Source: CAZVWJ01 sp964631325
Lineage (GTDB): Bacteria; T1Sed10-126
NCBI GenBank assembly: GCA_964631325.1
Contig: CAZVWJ010000009.1
Coordinates: 9,057-73,056, forward strand
Length of the DNA: 64,000 bases
Reading direction: 5' to 3'
A model generated the notes under the pieces. It was not told the origin of the DNA, did no database searches, and saw nothing but the letters and a program-made list of their open reading frames with translations. The first letter of the stretch is position 1. Every line of letters starts with the position of its first letter. The translations under genes were made by a program, and so were the position numbers. Of this stretch, positions 35,830 to 44,960 are shown in pieces.

Positions 35830-36303
35830 ATGCCCCGTAGAAGTCAAGTGCTGGAAACAAAGGAAATTGAACCGGACCCGGTTTATGAGAGTAAACGGCT
35901 CAGCCAGTTCATTAATAAAATTATGCAGGATGGTAAAAAAGCATTAGCGGAAAAATTAGTCTATAAAGCCTTTGATGTTGTGGAAGGTAAAACTGACGAA
36001 GATCCGTTAATGATTTTCGATAATGCTGTGAAAAATGTTCGCCCTCGATTAGAAGTACGGCCCCGCCGGGTCGGTGGCGCTACTTTCCAGGTCCCGATGG
36101 AAGTGGATAAGAAACGTAGTATTTCCCTGGCCCTCCGTTGGCTCAAAGAAGCTGCGGAATCCCGACGGGAAAAAGGAATGGAAAATAGAATCGCGAATGA
36201 AATACTGGACGCCTCTAATTATCGGGGCACCGCTTATGAAAAACGCGAAAGTGTGCACAAGATGGCAGAAGCCAATCGTGCTTTTGCTCATTATCGTTGG
36301 TAG
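35830..36303 (+). CDS. rpsG: Ribosomal protein uS7
   Basis: A 157-residue uS7, the primary binder of the 16S 3' major domain. It has MPRRSQV, FINKIMQDGKKALAEKLVY, VRPRLEVRPRRVGGATFQVP and EANRAFAHYRW at the end. It sits 8 bases after rpsL. Confidence 0.97.
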   Translation: MPRRSQVLETKEIEPDPVYESKRLSQFINKIMQDGKKALAEKLVYKAFDVVEGKTDEDPLMIFDNAVKNVRPRLEVRPRRVGGATFQVPMEVDKKRSISLALRWLKEAAESRREKGMENRIANEILDASNYRGTAYEKRESVHKMAEANRAFAHYRW

Positions 36304-36343
36304 GATTGACTGATTTGATAATTTTATATTCGGAGTGTTTACA

Positions 36344-38434
36344 GTGAGTCGAGATGTATCGTTAGAACGAACAAGAAATATTGGCCTGGCCGCGCATATT
36401 GATGCAGGAAAAACAACTGCAACTGAACGAATTTTATATTATTCCGGAAAGATTCATAAAATGGGTGAAACCCACGAAGGGGCAGCGGAGATGGATTTTA
36501 TGGACCAGGAAAAAGAACGTGGGATTACTATTACCTCTGCTGCTACCACCTGTTATTGGGACGATCACAGAATAAATATTATTGATACACCGGGACACGT
36601 TGATTTCACGATTGAAGTTGAACGGTCGCTTCGTGTCCTTGACGGTATGATTGGTGTCTTCTGTGCTGTCGGTGGCGTTGAACCTCAATCTGAGACTGTC
36701 TGGCGTCAGGCTGATAAATATGATGTGCCCCGGATCGCTTTTGTCAATAAAATGGATCGTATTGGCGCAAATTTTGATCGGACAATGCGGCAGATGAAAG
36801 AACGGTTGGGGGCCAATCCGGTTCCAATGCAGATACCGGTTGGTAGTGAGGACGATTTTGAAGGTTGTATCGACGTTTTGGAGATGAATTACCTTGTCTG
36901 GAAGGAAGATACCCTGGGAGCTGAATACGAGGTCCAGGAAATTCCGGAAGATATGCAGAAACAGGCTGAAAAAGCCCGGGCTAAGTTAGTCGAACGGGTG
37001 GTTGAATATGATGATGAGGTCCTGACAAAATATCTCGAGGATGAAGAAATTAGTATTGAAGAGTTGAAGCGGACTATTCGGAAAGCTACCTTGAGTAATG
37101 CGGTTCTTCCGGTATATGCCGGCTCAGCTCTTAAAAACACCGGAATTCAGACTTTGATTGATGCGGTGGTTGATTATTTACCCTCGCCGCTGGACGTTCC
37201 CCCAATTGAAGGGCTTAACCCGGAAACTGATGAAACTGAATTGCGGAAAGCGGACAGCAACGAGCCATTTGCAGCGATTGCGTTTAAAATTGTTACCGAC
37301 CCTTATATAGGGAAATTAACTTTTTTCCGTTGTTACAGTGGCTCGCTTGAAGCTGGTTCTTACGTGATTAATCCCCGGAACGATGAACAGGAACGAATCA
37401 GTCGGATCGTCCAGATGCACGCTGATGACCGGGAAGAACGGGAAGAGATATATGCCGGGGATATTGCCGCTGCTGTTGGTCTGGAAAATACCAAAACCGG
37501 AGATACTCTGGCTGACGCTGAATCTCCTATCATTCTTGAACAGATGGAGTTTCCCGAACCGGTGATCAGTGTTGCAATTGAGCCTAAAACTCAGGCGGAT
37601 CAGGAAAAATTATCCGATTCATTAAGAAAATTGGCCGAGGAAGACCCCACTTTTGTTATGGAGATTGATCATGAAACCGGTCAGACAATAATCAGCGGAA
37701 TGGGGGAGCTGCACCTGGAAGTTATTGTTGATCGGCTCCTCAGGGAATTTAAAGTGGAAGCCAATGTCGGTGAACCGCAGGTTGCTTACAAAGAAACTAT
37801 TACCGGTGAAGCTGACGTGGAGACTGAATACATCAAACAATCCGGTGGTCGCGGTCAATACGGTCACGTCTTGATGGAAATAATGCCGCTGGAACGAGGT
37901 GAAGGGTTTGAATTTGAGGATACTATTAAAGGGGGAAATATTCCCAAAGAATTTATTCCCGCTGTTGAAGATGGAATTCAAGAAGCAATGGAAGCGGGTC
38001 CCCTGGGGGGTTATCCGGTTTCCGATTTGAAAGTTGTTCTCTACGATGGCAGCCACCATGATGTTGACAGCAGCGAAACAGCTTTTAAAATTGCTGGGTC
38101 GAAGGCTTTTAAGAAAGGCTTCAACCGGGCCGACCCCAAACTGCTGGAACCGATTATGGAATGTGAAGTAGTTGCTCCCGAAGATTATTCCGGTGATGTG
38201 ATCGGGGACCTTAATTCCAGGCGGGGACAGGTTCAGGGAATGGACAAACGGGACAATGACCAGATAGTACGGGCCCTGGTTCCGCTCGCAGAAATGTTTG
38301 GTTACGCAACTGATCTGCGTTCTTTGACTCAAGGGCGTGGAGATCATACAATGGAGTTTTCACATTATGAAATAGTGCCTGAAAATATTGCACAGGAGAT
38401 TATTGAAGAAGAAACGGTTGTTGGTTCAGCCTGA
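36344..38434 (+). CDS. fusA: Elongation factor G
   Basis: A 696-residue translocation GTPase. G motifs are AHIDAGKTT, the RGITI switch, DTPGHVDF and NKMDR. Domain IV has the GGRGQYGHV region. GTG at 36344 is chosen because CGGAG lies eight bases upstream; an earlier GTG overlaps that site. It is part of the str operon rpsL-rpsG-fusA-tuf. Confidence 0.97.
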   Translation: MSRDVSLERTRNIGLAAHIDAGKTTATERILYYSGKIHKMGETHEGAAEMDFMDQEKERGITITSAATTCYWDDHRINIIDTPGHVDFTIEVERSLRVLDGMIGVFCAVGGVEPQSETVWRQADKYDVPRIAFVNKMDRIGANFDRTMRQMKERLGANPVPMQIPVGSEDDFEGCIDVLEMNYLVWKEDTLGAEYEVQEIPEDMQKQAEKARAKLVERVVEYDDEVLTKYLEDEEISIEELKRTIRKATLSNAVLPVYAGSALKNTGIQTLIDAVVDYLPSPLDVPPIEGLNPETDETELRKADSNEPFAAIAFKIVTDPYIGKLTFFRCYSGSLEAGSYVINPRNDEQERISRIVQMHADDREEREEIYAGDIAAAVGLENTKTGDTLADAESPIILEQMEFPEPVISVAIEPKTQADQEKLSDSLRKLAEEDPTFVMEIDHETGQTIISGMGELHLEVIVDRLLREFKVEANVGEPQVAYKETITGEADVETEYIKQSGGRGQYGHVLMEIMPLERGEGFEFEDTIKGGNIPKEFIPAVEDGIQEAMEAGPLGGYPVSDLKVVLYDGSHHDVDSSETAFKIAGSKAFKKGFNRADPKLLEPIMECEVVAPEDYSGDVIGDLNSRRGQVQGMDKRDNDQIVRALVPLAEMFGYATDLRSLTQGRGDHTMEFSHYEIVPENIAQEIIEEETVVGSA

Positions 38435-38464
38435 TTTTTGATTAACTTTTAGGAGGTTAGTGTT

Positions 38465-39658
38465 ATGGCAAAGGAGAAATTTGAGCGAGATAAACCACAT
38501 CTTAACGTGGGAACTATTGGTCACGTTGACCACGGTAAAACCACTTTAACCGCTGCGATGGTCCAGCATCTGGCCAACCAGGGTTTTGCCGATGGACTGG
38601 GATTTGAAGATATTGATAACGCACCGGAAGAACAGGAACGGGGAATTACAATTGCAACAGCACACGTGGAGTACGAAACTGAGAATCGGCACTATGCACA
38701 TGTTGACTGTCCCGGGCACGCTGACTATGTTAAAAACATGATTACCGGAGCTGCCCAGATGAATGGTGCTATTCTGGTGGTGAGTGCTGCTGACGGTGCA
38801 ATGCCTCAGACGCGTGAACATCTCCTTCTGGCACGTCAGGTTGGAGTACCGGAAATTGTGGTATTTATTAATAAAACCGATCAGGTTGATGACCCTGAAT
38901 TGGTTGAAATTGTGGAAATGGAAGTTAGGGAACTGTTGAATGAATATGAATTCGATGGTGACAGTGTCCCAATAGTTCAGGGCTCGGCCCTTGAAGCTCT
39001 GGAAAATCTTGATGACGAAGAGAAAGTTGCACCAATCCAGGAGCTTCTCGATGAGATGGACGATACCATTCCGGTTCCCGAACGTGAGATAGACAAACCC
39101 TTCCTCATGTCGGTAGAGGATGTGTTTTCCATTACCGGTCGGGGAACAGTGGCTACCGGCCGAGTTGAACGTGGTAAAATGCACGTTGAGGATGAGGCTG
39201 AAATTGTTGGTCTCCAGGAGGAACCGATGGAAACTACCATTACCGGGCTTGAGATGTTTCGGAAGACCCTGGATGAAGCAGAAGCCGGTGACAATATTGG
39301 CGCTCTACTCCGCGGGATTGACAAAGAAGAAATTCAACGGGGTATGGTGATTTCAGAACCGGGTTCGGTTACTCCTCATACCAAGTTCAAAGCAAAAGTT
39401 TACATTCTGGAAAAAGATGAAGGTGGTCGACATACACCGTTCCGTGACGGTTATCGTCCCCAGTTTTACATGCGAACAACTGATGTGACCGGGGACGTGA
39501 CTCTACCGGGTGATATCGACATGGTTATGCCCGGCGACGATGTTAATTTTGAAGTTGAATTGATGGTGCCCGTAGCTCTGGAAGAAAACCAGAAGTTTGC
39601 CATCCGTGAAGGTGGTAAAACTGTTGGTGCCGGGGTTGTTTCTGAGATCATTGAATAA
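38465..39658 (+). CDS. tuf: Elongation factor Tu
   Basis: A 397-residue EF-Tu that delivers aminoacyl-tRNA. GHVDHGKTT, RGITIATAHVEYET, DCPGHADYVKNMITGA and NKTDQVDD are the G motifs; the usual NKCD reads NKTD. Ribosome site AGGAGG lies upstream. It is the only tuf in the window; there is none beside tRNA-Trp. A terminator follows. Confidence 0.97.
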   Translation: MAKEKFERDKPHLNVGTIGHVDHGKTTLTAAMVQHLANQGFADGLGFEDIDNAPEEQERGITIATAHVEYETENRHYAHVDCPGHADYVKNMITGAAQMNGAILVVSAADGAMPQTREHLLLARQVGVPEIVVFINKTDQVDDPELVEIVEMEVRELLNEYEFDGDSVPIVQGSALEALENLDDEEKVAPIQELLDEMDDTIPVPEREIDKPFLMSVEDVFSITGRGTVATGRVERGKMHVEDEAEIVGLQEEPMETTITGLEMFRKTLDEAEAGDNIGALLRGIDKEEIQRGMVISEPGSVTPHTKFKAKVYILEKDEGGRHTPFRDGYRPQFYMRTTDVTGDVTLPGDIDMVMPGDDVNFEVELMVPVALEENQKFAIREGGKTVGAGVVSEIIE

Positions 39659-39670
39659 TAAGTGACGGTC

Positions 39671-39709
39671 GGTGGAAGTGGGGCTCTCCCACTTCCATCC
39701 CGTTTCTTA
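39671..39709 (+). terminator. Rho-independent terminator after tuf
   Basis: TGGAAGTGGG (39673-39682) pairs perfectly with CCCACTTCCA (39688-39697) around a GCTCT loop, with two further pairs outside. The T tract after it is weak (CCGTTTCTT). It separates the str operon from the S10 operon. Confidence 0.65.
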
Positions 39710-39727
39710 AATTGAAGTAATTTTGTG

Positions 39728-39755
39728 TTGATTGTAAGTCAGTAACTGTTATACT
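39728..39755 (+). promoter_or_regulatory. Promoter candidate for the S10 operon
   Basis: TTGATT (39728-39733) and TATACT (39750-39755) with a 16-base spacer lie between the tuf terminator and rpsJ, giving a 5' leader of about 90 bases. Confidence 0.6.
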
Positions 39756-39852
39756 ACTTAGCCCTGTATCTGAGGGATAGTTATAAATACTGTTTGAGGA
39801 TTTTTAATTTGCAGCACAGGTATTTTTATAAGCCGTAGAGGAGGTTCATGCG

Positions 39853-40158
39853 TTGCCCCGTAAAATCAGGATCAAGCTTAAAGCTTATGATTACAGATTA
39901 ATTGATCGTTCGGCCGAGGAGATAGTCTCCGCTGCTGAACGGACCGGCGCGGAAGTTAGTGGTCCTGTCCCTCTTCCTACGGATGTCCGGCGTTATACGG
40001 TGAATAAAGCCCCGCACAAGTTCGAGCAGGGAAAAGAACAGTTTGAACTGCGCACTCACAAGCGGTTGCTGGACATTTTAAAACCCAATAATGATACTAT
40101 GGAAGCACTAAGTCAATTAAACCTTACGGCTGGCGTTGATGTTCAGATCAAAGGTTGA
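39853..40158 (+). CDS. rpsJ: Ribosomal protein uS10 (NusE)
   Basis: A 101-residue uS10, also a NusB partner in antitermination. It has IRIKLKAYDYRLID, GPVPLPT and HKRLLDI. The start is TTG at 39853, set by GAGGAGG ten bases upstream. Unusually, 226 bases separate it from rplC, and they hold a large hairpin. Confidence 0.95.
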   Translation: MPRKIRIKLKAYDYRLIDRSAEEIVSAAERTGAEVSGPVPLPTDVRRYTVNKAPHKFEQGKEQFELRTHKRLLDILKPNNDTMEALSQLNLTAGVDVQIKG

Positions 40159-40195
40159 GGCTAGGTTTTTTTATGCTTCTTAGATTTTTTGGTCC

Positions 40196-40297
40196 AAAGG
40201 AATGGTGCCTGGGTCCTTCAGCATATCGTTGAGTTCTTTGTTTTTGGATAAAGAATTCAATTGTATGCTGGAGGAAGCCCTCACAGACCATTCCTTT
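40196..40297 (+). promoter_or_regulatory. Long structured RNA element between rpsJ and rplC
   Basis: The outer stem pairs AAAGGAATGGT (40196-40206) with ACCATTCCTTT (40287-40297), 11 perfect pairs. The middle stem has CAGCATA (40219-40225) with TATGCTG (40264-40270), continued by CCTT/GAGG and GGG/CCC across small loops. The apical stem has GAGTTCTTT (40231-40239) with AAAGAATTC (40250-40258), nine pairs, loop of ten. A short T run follows the outer stem. It fits an r-protein autoregulatory leader or attenuator; an inserted element is the alternative. The rest of 40159-40384 has no gene. Confidence 0.7.
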
Positions 40298-40384
40298 TTA
40301 CCCATAATCGCTTCAAAATAATTTTTCTATCCTCTGATGTGGGCGGTTATGTGGGAATATTATGGAAATTTAGGTGAATTTACG

Positions 40385-41026
40385 ATGGATAAAGTACTTG
40401 TTGGGAGAAAAGAGGGAATGACCCGTATATACAATGAGGAACGAGAAGTTGTTCCGGTCACAATCGTGGAATCTCCGGACTGTGTTCTACTAAACAAACG
40501 TGAAGTTGATGGTCGTCCCTCTGTTCAACTTGGATTCGAAAAAACAGATAAATTAAATAAACCTGAAGCCGGTCAGTTTGAATCCCGGGGGATTGAACCA
40601 CGCCGGGTGCTCAGGGAATTTATCGTGGCTCCTGATTCACCCCTGTTAGAGCTGGAAAATGGGGAACCGGTAGAAACTTCGTTGTTTACACACGGTGACC
40701 GGGTTGACGTAAAAGGAGTAACTAAAGGCCGGGGGTTTCAGGGGAGTATGAAAAGGTGGGGGTTTTCTGGTGGTCCCGGCTCCCACGGAGGCGGATTGGG
40801 ACGTAAAACCGGTTCGATCGGACAAGCGGCCGACCCCAGCCGTGTATTTCCCGGTAAAAAAATGCCCGGACGGTATGGCAATGATCAGAAAACTATGCAA
40901 AATTTAACAGTGCAAAAAGTTATTGAAGCGGAAAATTTATTACTTATTTCCGGCTCGGTTCCGGGCGCGGAAGGTGAAATTGTAATCGTCCACAGTGCTC
41001 TTAAAGGTGATAATAATGGCAACTGA
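40385..41026 (+). CDS. rplC: Ribosomal protein uL3
   Basis: A 213-residue uL3. ATG at 40385 gives the family start MDKVLVGRKEGMTRIY; AGGTG lies upstream. The central loop KGRGFQGSMKRWGFSGGPGSHG carries the Gln that is methylated in enterobacteria. The end overlaps rplD by 11 bases. Confidence 0.96.
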   Translation: MDKVLVGRKEGMTRIYNEEREVVPVTIVESPDCVLLNKREVDGRPSVQLGFEKTDKLNKPEAGQFESRGIEPRRVLREFIVAPDSPLLELENGEPVETSLFTHGDRVDVKGVTKGRGFQGSMKRWGFSGGPGSHGGGLGRKTGSIGQAADPSRVFPGKKMPGRYGNDQKTMQNLTVQKVIEAENLLLISGSVPGAEGEIVIVHSALKGDNNGN

Positions 41027-41633
41027 AATTACTGCGGTTTCTCCTGATGCGATGACCGCCTGGGCTGATGTCCCTTTCAATGAAGCGTTGATCCATCAGG
41101 CTGTGGTTGCTTATGAAGCTAACCAGCGGGCCGATACAGCCGCAACTAAGAGCCGGACCAAGAGAAGTGGAAAAAACAAGAAGCCCTGGCGGCAGAAGGG
41201 AACCGGCCGCGCCCGCCACGGCAGTGAAATAAGTCCCCTCTGGGTTGGTGGTGGGCGAGCTCATGGCCCGACCGGAGAACAGGATCACAGTAAAGGTTTG
41301 ACGCACAAGATGAAAAGAACAGCTTTGCTTAGTGCACTTGGGCAGCGTGCCCGCGAAGAAAATATTTACTTGCTGGAAGGTATTGACCTGGATGAGCCTT
41401 CAACTTCAACGATGGACACCCTATTTGAAGAAAATCAGCTTAACGAGAAACAGATCTTGCTCGGCCTACTTCCCGACCGGGAGTTGCTCTTTCTTTCAAC
41501 CAGAAATTTGCCTTATTGCAAGCCATATAATGTAAAAAAGTTGTCGGTTTACCAGGTGGTTGCTAACAATTGCCTGGTCTTTGTCCCGGTTGCTTTAGAA
41601 AATCTCAAGGAGCGATTGAACAATGGAGTTTGA
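41016..41633 (+). CDS. rplD: Ribosomal protein uL4
   Basis: A 205-residue uL4. The long basic exit-tunnel loop is clear (TKSRTKRSGKNKKPWRQKGTGRARHG). ATG at 41016 has AAAGGTG upstream, inside the end of rplC. In gammaproteobacteria L4 represses the S10 operon; the structured element just upstream of rplC would be a place to test such control here. Confidence 0.95.
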   Translation: MATEITAVSPDAMTAWADVPFNEALIHQAVVAYEANQRADTAATKSRTKRSGKNKKPWRQKGTGRARHGSEISPLWVGGGRAHGPTGEQDHSKGLTHKMKRTALLSALGQRAREENIYLLEGIDLDEPSTSTMDTLFEENQLNEKQILLGLLPDRELLFLSTRNLPYCKPYNVKKLSVYQVVANNCLVFVPVALENLKERLNNGV

Positions 41634-41916
41634 CAGGGTTATTATGGAACCGCTGGTTACTGAAAAATTAATTGCTCTACGGGAAGAAGCTAATCAATAT
41701 TTGTTTGCTGTTCATCCCGATGCTAATAAGATTGAAATCAGGAAAGCAATTGAAAGTATGTTTGATGTTTCGGTCGAAGATGTCAGGACAATGAACGTTA
41801 GAGGGAAAGAAAAAAGAGTTCGTTGGGCTGAAGGTTATACTCCGGACTGGAAAAAAGCTATTGTTCGGTTGCCTGAAGGCGAGGTAATTGAAGAAGTGGA
41901 GGGTCTGTTGGCATGA
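41623..41916 (+). CDS. rplW: Ribosomal protein uL23
   Basis: A 97-residue uL23 at the tunnel exit, docking site for trigger factor and SRP. It has IMEPLVTEKLIALREEANQYLFAV and IRKAIESMFDVSVEDVRTMNV. It overlaps rplD by 11 bases and rplB by 4. Confidence 0.96.
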   Translation: MEFDRVIMEPLVTEKLIALREEANQYLFAVHPDANKIEIRKAIESMFDVSVEDVRTMNVRGKEKRVRWAEGYTPDWKKAIVRLPEGEVIEEVEGLLA

Positions 41917-42734
41917 GCTTAAAGAGACATAATTCAACCTCCCCCGGTCGCCGTCATTATGAGATTGAAGACCGGAAGAGGCTTTCTAAAGAAGGCCCCG
42001 AGAAATCTTTGACTGAATATATCAAGGAAAACGGCGGTCGAAATAATAACGGTAGAATTACTGCCCGCGGTCGCGGTGGCGGACATAAAAGGTTATATCG
42101 TAAGGTCGATTTCAAGCGTGATAAAGAAGGTATTCCGGCCCGGGTAGAACGACTTGAATACGATCCGAACCGTTCGGCTAACATAGCGCTGCTGATTTAT
42201 GAAGATGGCGAAAAAAGTTATATTCTGGCACCGCGTGAATTAGACGTTGGTGACCGGGTAAAATCTGGTGCCGAGGCTGGCGTTCGGCCCGGTAATCATC
42301 TTCCCCTATCTGAAATTCCGGTTGGGGCTACCCTCCACAACATTGAGGTAAAAAAGGGTAAGGGGGGGCAGTTGTGCCGGGGGGCCGGGACTTCGGCTCA
42401 GCTTGTTGGCAAAGACAGCGGTTATGCCCTGCTTCAATTACCTTCCGGCCAGGGCCGGTGGGTCAATCTTGATTGCAGTGCTACCATCGGAGAAGTGGGA
42501 AATATGGAACACATTAACGAAACTTCCGGGAAGGCTGGCCGAACACGTCATATGAACCGTCGACCGATTACCCGGGGAATGGCACGCAATCCTGTTGATC
42601 ATCCCCTCGGTGGTGGTGAAGGCCGAATCAAAGGTGGCCATCCCCAACCCCCTAACGGTCGAATAAACATGGGGAAGAAAACCAGGAATAATAAACGCAC
42701 CGATCAGTTTGTTGTCAAACAAATTCGTGAGTAA
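41913..42734 (+). CDS. rplB: Ribosomal protein uL2
   Basis: A 273-residue uL2 at the peptidyl transferase centre. It has NNNGRITARGRGGGHKR, RVERLEYDPNRSANIALL and VDHPLGGGEGR with the conserved histidine. The start overlaps the rplW stop. Confidence 0.97.
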   Translation: MSLKRHNSTSPGRRHYEIEDRKRLSKEGPEKSLTEYIKENGGRNNNGRITARGRGGGHKRLYRKVDFKRDKEGIPARVERLEYDPNRSANIALLIYEDGEKSYILAPRELDVGDRVKSGAEAGVRPGNHLPLSEIPVGATLHNIEVKKGKGGQLCRGAGTSAQLVGKDSGYALLQLPSGQGRWVNLDCSATIGEVGNMEHINETSGKAGRTRHMNRRPITRGMARNPVDHPLGGGEGRIKGGHPQPPNGRINMGKKTRNNKRTDQFVVKQIRE

Positions 42735-42745
42735 GGAGGAACTCA

Positions 42746-43033
42746 ATGCGTAGTTCTAAAAAAGGACCATTTGTGGATGACCACCTGCTGGAAAAAGTTA
42801 AGGAGGCTAATTCTTCCGAGGGGGAAGAAGTAATTAAAACCTGGTCCCGGCGCTCGATGATTATTCCTGATATGGTCGGTTTGACTATTCAGGTTTACAA
42901 CGGACGAAAACATATTCCCGTTTTTATCTCAGAAAATATGGTTGGACATAAGTTGGGCGAGTTTGCCACGACTCGTACTTTCCGGGGCCACAAAGCAACT
43001 GAAAAAAGAGTAATCAAGAAACCTGGAGGCTAA
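42746..43033 (+). CDS. rpsS: Ribosomal protein uS19
   Basis: A 95-residue uS19. It has MRSSKKGPFVDDHLLEKV, WSRRSMIIPDMVGLTIQVYNG and HKLGEFATTRTFRGH. Ribosome site AAGGAGG lies upstream. Confidence 0.97.
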   Translation: MRSSKKGPFVDDHLLEKVKEANSSEGEEVIKTWSRRSMIIPDMVGLTIQVYNGRKHIPVFISENMVGHKLGEFATTRTFRGHKATEKRVIKKPGG

Positions 43034-43041
43034 ATTGAAAC

Positions 43042-43392
43042 ATGGAAGCTCGAGCTATCGCTAAACACGTTCGGATTTCTCCTAAAAAAGCCCGCCCGGT
43101 TGCGGATCTTGTGCGGGATAAAGGGGTTTCCGAAGCTTATGATATTCTTAAACATACTCATAAAAAAGCGGCTGAGCCACTGGAAAAAGCAATCCACAGC
43201 GCTGAGTCTAATTTAAAGGACCAGGATCCGGTGGCCTCCACTGAAGAAATGACTATAAAGGAATTGCGTGTTGACGAAGGACCTACGTTGAAACGTTGGC
43301 GCCCCCGGGCAATGGGACGCGCTACTGAGGTCCGGAAACGTTCAAGCCATATTAAGGTAGTCCTTAGCACTGACATAACGGAGGCTGAATAA
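43042..43392 (+). CDS. rplV: Ribosomal protein uL22
   Basis: A 116-residue uL22. It has the N-terminal RISPKKARPVADLVR and a C-terminal tunnel hairpin (PTLKRWRPRAMGRATEVRKRSSHIKVVL), the site where macrolide-resistance changes occur in other species. Confidence 0.96.
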   Translation: MEARAIAKHVRISPKKARPVADLVRDKGVSEAYDILKHTHKKAAEPLEKAIHSAESNLKDQDPVASTEEMTIKELRVDEGPTLKRWRPRAMGRATEVRKRSSHIKVVLSTDITEAE

Positions 43393-43395
43393 GCT

Positions 43396-44025
43396 TTGGG
43401 TCAAAAAGTTAATCCGAACGGTTTTCGGCTGGGTATAACTACGGACTGGGAGGATAAGTGGTACGCTGAAGGTCCGGAATACGCGGCAAAAGTTGAAGAG
43501 GACATCAAAATTAGAGAAGAGATTCGTGACCAGTATCCCCACGCTCTGATCGGTGAAATTGTAATTAAACGGTTTGCGGGGAAAATTAGAATAGATCTTT
43601 CCGCGGCTCGAACCGGAATTATAATTGGTCGCGGCGGTTCCAACATCCGTCAGTTGCGAAAAGATTTGCTTCAATTGGTGGGCGACACGGATCTGGAAAT
43701 AAATATTGAGGAAGTAAATAACCCTGAAACAGATGCCCGCCTGGTTTCCCAGGAAATAGCGCGGAAACTTGAACGACGCGTCCACCACCGGCGGGCTATG
43801 AAAGAAGCTCTTCAGAATGGAATGCGTAGAGGTGCACTGGGAATGAAAGTCCAGGTCGCCGGACGACTGAACGGCACTGACATAGCCCGAACTGAATGGT
43901 ACCGGGAAGGTCGAATTCCTCTGCATACCCTGCGGGCAAAAATAGATTATGCTTTTTCCCAGGCAGAGACTAAATTTGGGATTATTGGAGTAAAAGCCTG
44001 GGTCTTTAAAGGAGAGGAATTGTAA
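43396..44025 (+). CDS. rpsC: Ribosomal protein uS3
   Basis: A 209-residue uS3 with KH domain (AARTGIIIGRGGSNIRQLRKDL) and C-terminal domain (GMRRGALGMKVQVAGRLNGTDIARTEW). TTG start three bases after rplV. It is a little shorter than most uS3 because it lacks the long variable tail. The stop overlaps the rplP start as TAATG. Confidence 0.95.
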   Translation: MGQKVNPNGFRLGITTDWEDKWYAEGPEYAAKVEEDIKIREEIRDQYPHALIGEIVIKRFAGKIRIDLSAARTGIIIGRGGSNIRQLRKDLLQLVGDTDLEINIEEVNNPETDARLVSQEIARKLERRVHHRRAMKEALQNGMRRGALGMKVQVAGRLNGTDIARTEWYREGRIPLHTLRAKIDYAFSQAETKFGIIGVKAWVFKGEEL

Positions 44026-44438
44026 TGTTGCAGCCTAAACAACAGAAATTTTTCAAACAACAGCGTGGCCGGATGAAGGGCGTTGACAGTCGCGGTAATA
44101 CTCTGGCCTTTGGGGAATACGGTCTGAAGGCCGTAGAGCCCGCCTGGCTGACAGCCCGGCAAATTGAGGCCGCACGCATAGTTATTGCACGAAGTCTGCA
44201 AAAAGAAGGGCGGTTCTGGATTCGGATATTTCCCGATAAACCGGTCACTTCAACCCCTGCCGAAACAAGAATGGGGAAGGGGAAAGGGGATATTGAATAT
44301 TATGTGGCCGTGGTTAAACCAGGTCGAATTGTGTTTGAACTTGACGGGATCCCGGAGGACCAGGCGGAAGATGCGGTTGAACGCGCCGGTCATAAGTTGC
44401 CGCTTAAAACCAAGTTTGTGAAAAGGGAGATTCTCTAA
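44025..44438 (+). CDS. rplP: Ribosomal protein uL16
   Basis: A 137-residue uL16. It has KQQRGRMKGVDSRGNTLAFGEYGLKA, WIRIFPDKPVTSTPAETRMGKGKG and a basic C-terminus. The ATG overlaps the rpsC stop. Confidence 0.97.
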   Translation: MLQPKQQKFFKQQRGRMKGVDSRGNTLAFGEYGLKAVEPAWLTARQIEAARIVIARSLQKEGRFWIRIFPDKPVTSTPAETRMGKGKGDIEYYVAVVKPGRIVFELDGIPEDQAEDAVERAGHKLPLKTKFVKREIL

Positions 44439-44440
44439 CA

Positions 44441-44644
44441 GTGGATATTGAAGAGGTCCGCCAGTTGAATGATGAAGAACTAAGAGCAAAATTACGGGAG
44501 TTAAAGGAAGAACAGGCGAATTTAAGAGTCCAGCTTTCCCTCGCTCCCATAGATAATCCGATGCGAATAAAAGAAATCCGAAAAACAATTGCCCGAATTA
44601 AAACAGTCCAGAACCAGCGGGAGGCTGAATTGGAAAATGTCTGA
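44441..44644 (+). CDS. rpmC: Ribosomal protein uL29
   Basis: A 67-residue two-helix protein at the tunnel exit. It has EEVRQLNDEELRAKLRELKEE and NPMRIKEIRKTIARIKTV. GTG start behind AAGGGAGA. It overlaps rpsQ by 8 bases. Confidence 0.95.
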   Translation: MDIEEVRQLNDEELRAKLRELKEEQANLRVQLSLAPIDNPMRIKEIRKTIARIKTVQNQREAELENV

Positions 44645-44960
44645 TAAAAAACATAAACGTAAAATTCGTCAGGGCACTGTGGTTTCTACGAAAATGGATA
44701 AAACTATTGCTGTGGAAAGTGAATACGTGCGTCAGCATCCACTTTATAAAAAACGGTTGCGACGACATAAAAATTTAAAAGCTCACGATGAAAATGAAAC
44801 GGCTACGGCTGGAGATCTGGTTCGTATTGAAGAAACTCGGCCGACCGGAGCTGATAAATGCTGGCGTTTGCTCGAAGTGGTTGAGGAAAAGCCTGAGCTA
44901 AAAGCCGCAGTAGACCGCGATTATGAGGCAACAGAAGGTGAAGCTGATGATTCAGTCTGA
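44637..44960 (+). CDS. rpsQ: Ribosomal protein uS17
   Basis: A 107-residue uS17. The family core is RKIRQGTVVSTKMDKTIAVESEYVRQHPLYKKRLRRHKNLKAHDEN. The last 20 residues are an acidic tail (AVDRDYEATEGEADDSV). ATG at 44637 lies inside the end of rpmC. Confidence 0.95.
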   Translation: MSDKKHKRKIRQGTVVSTKMDKTIAVESEYVRQHPLYKKRLRRHKNLKAHDENETATAGDLVRIEETRPTGADKCWRLLEVVEEKPELKAAVDRDYEATEGEADDSV

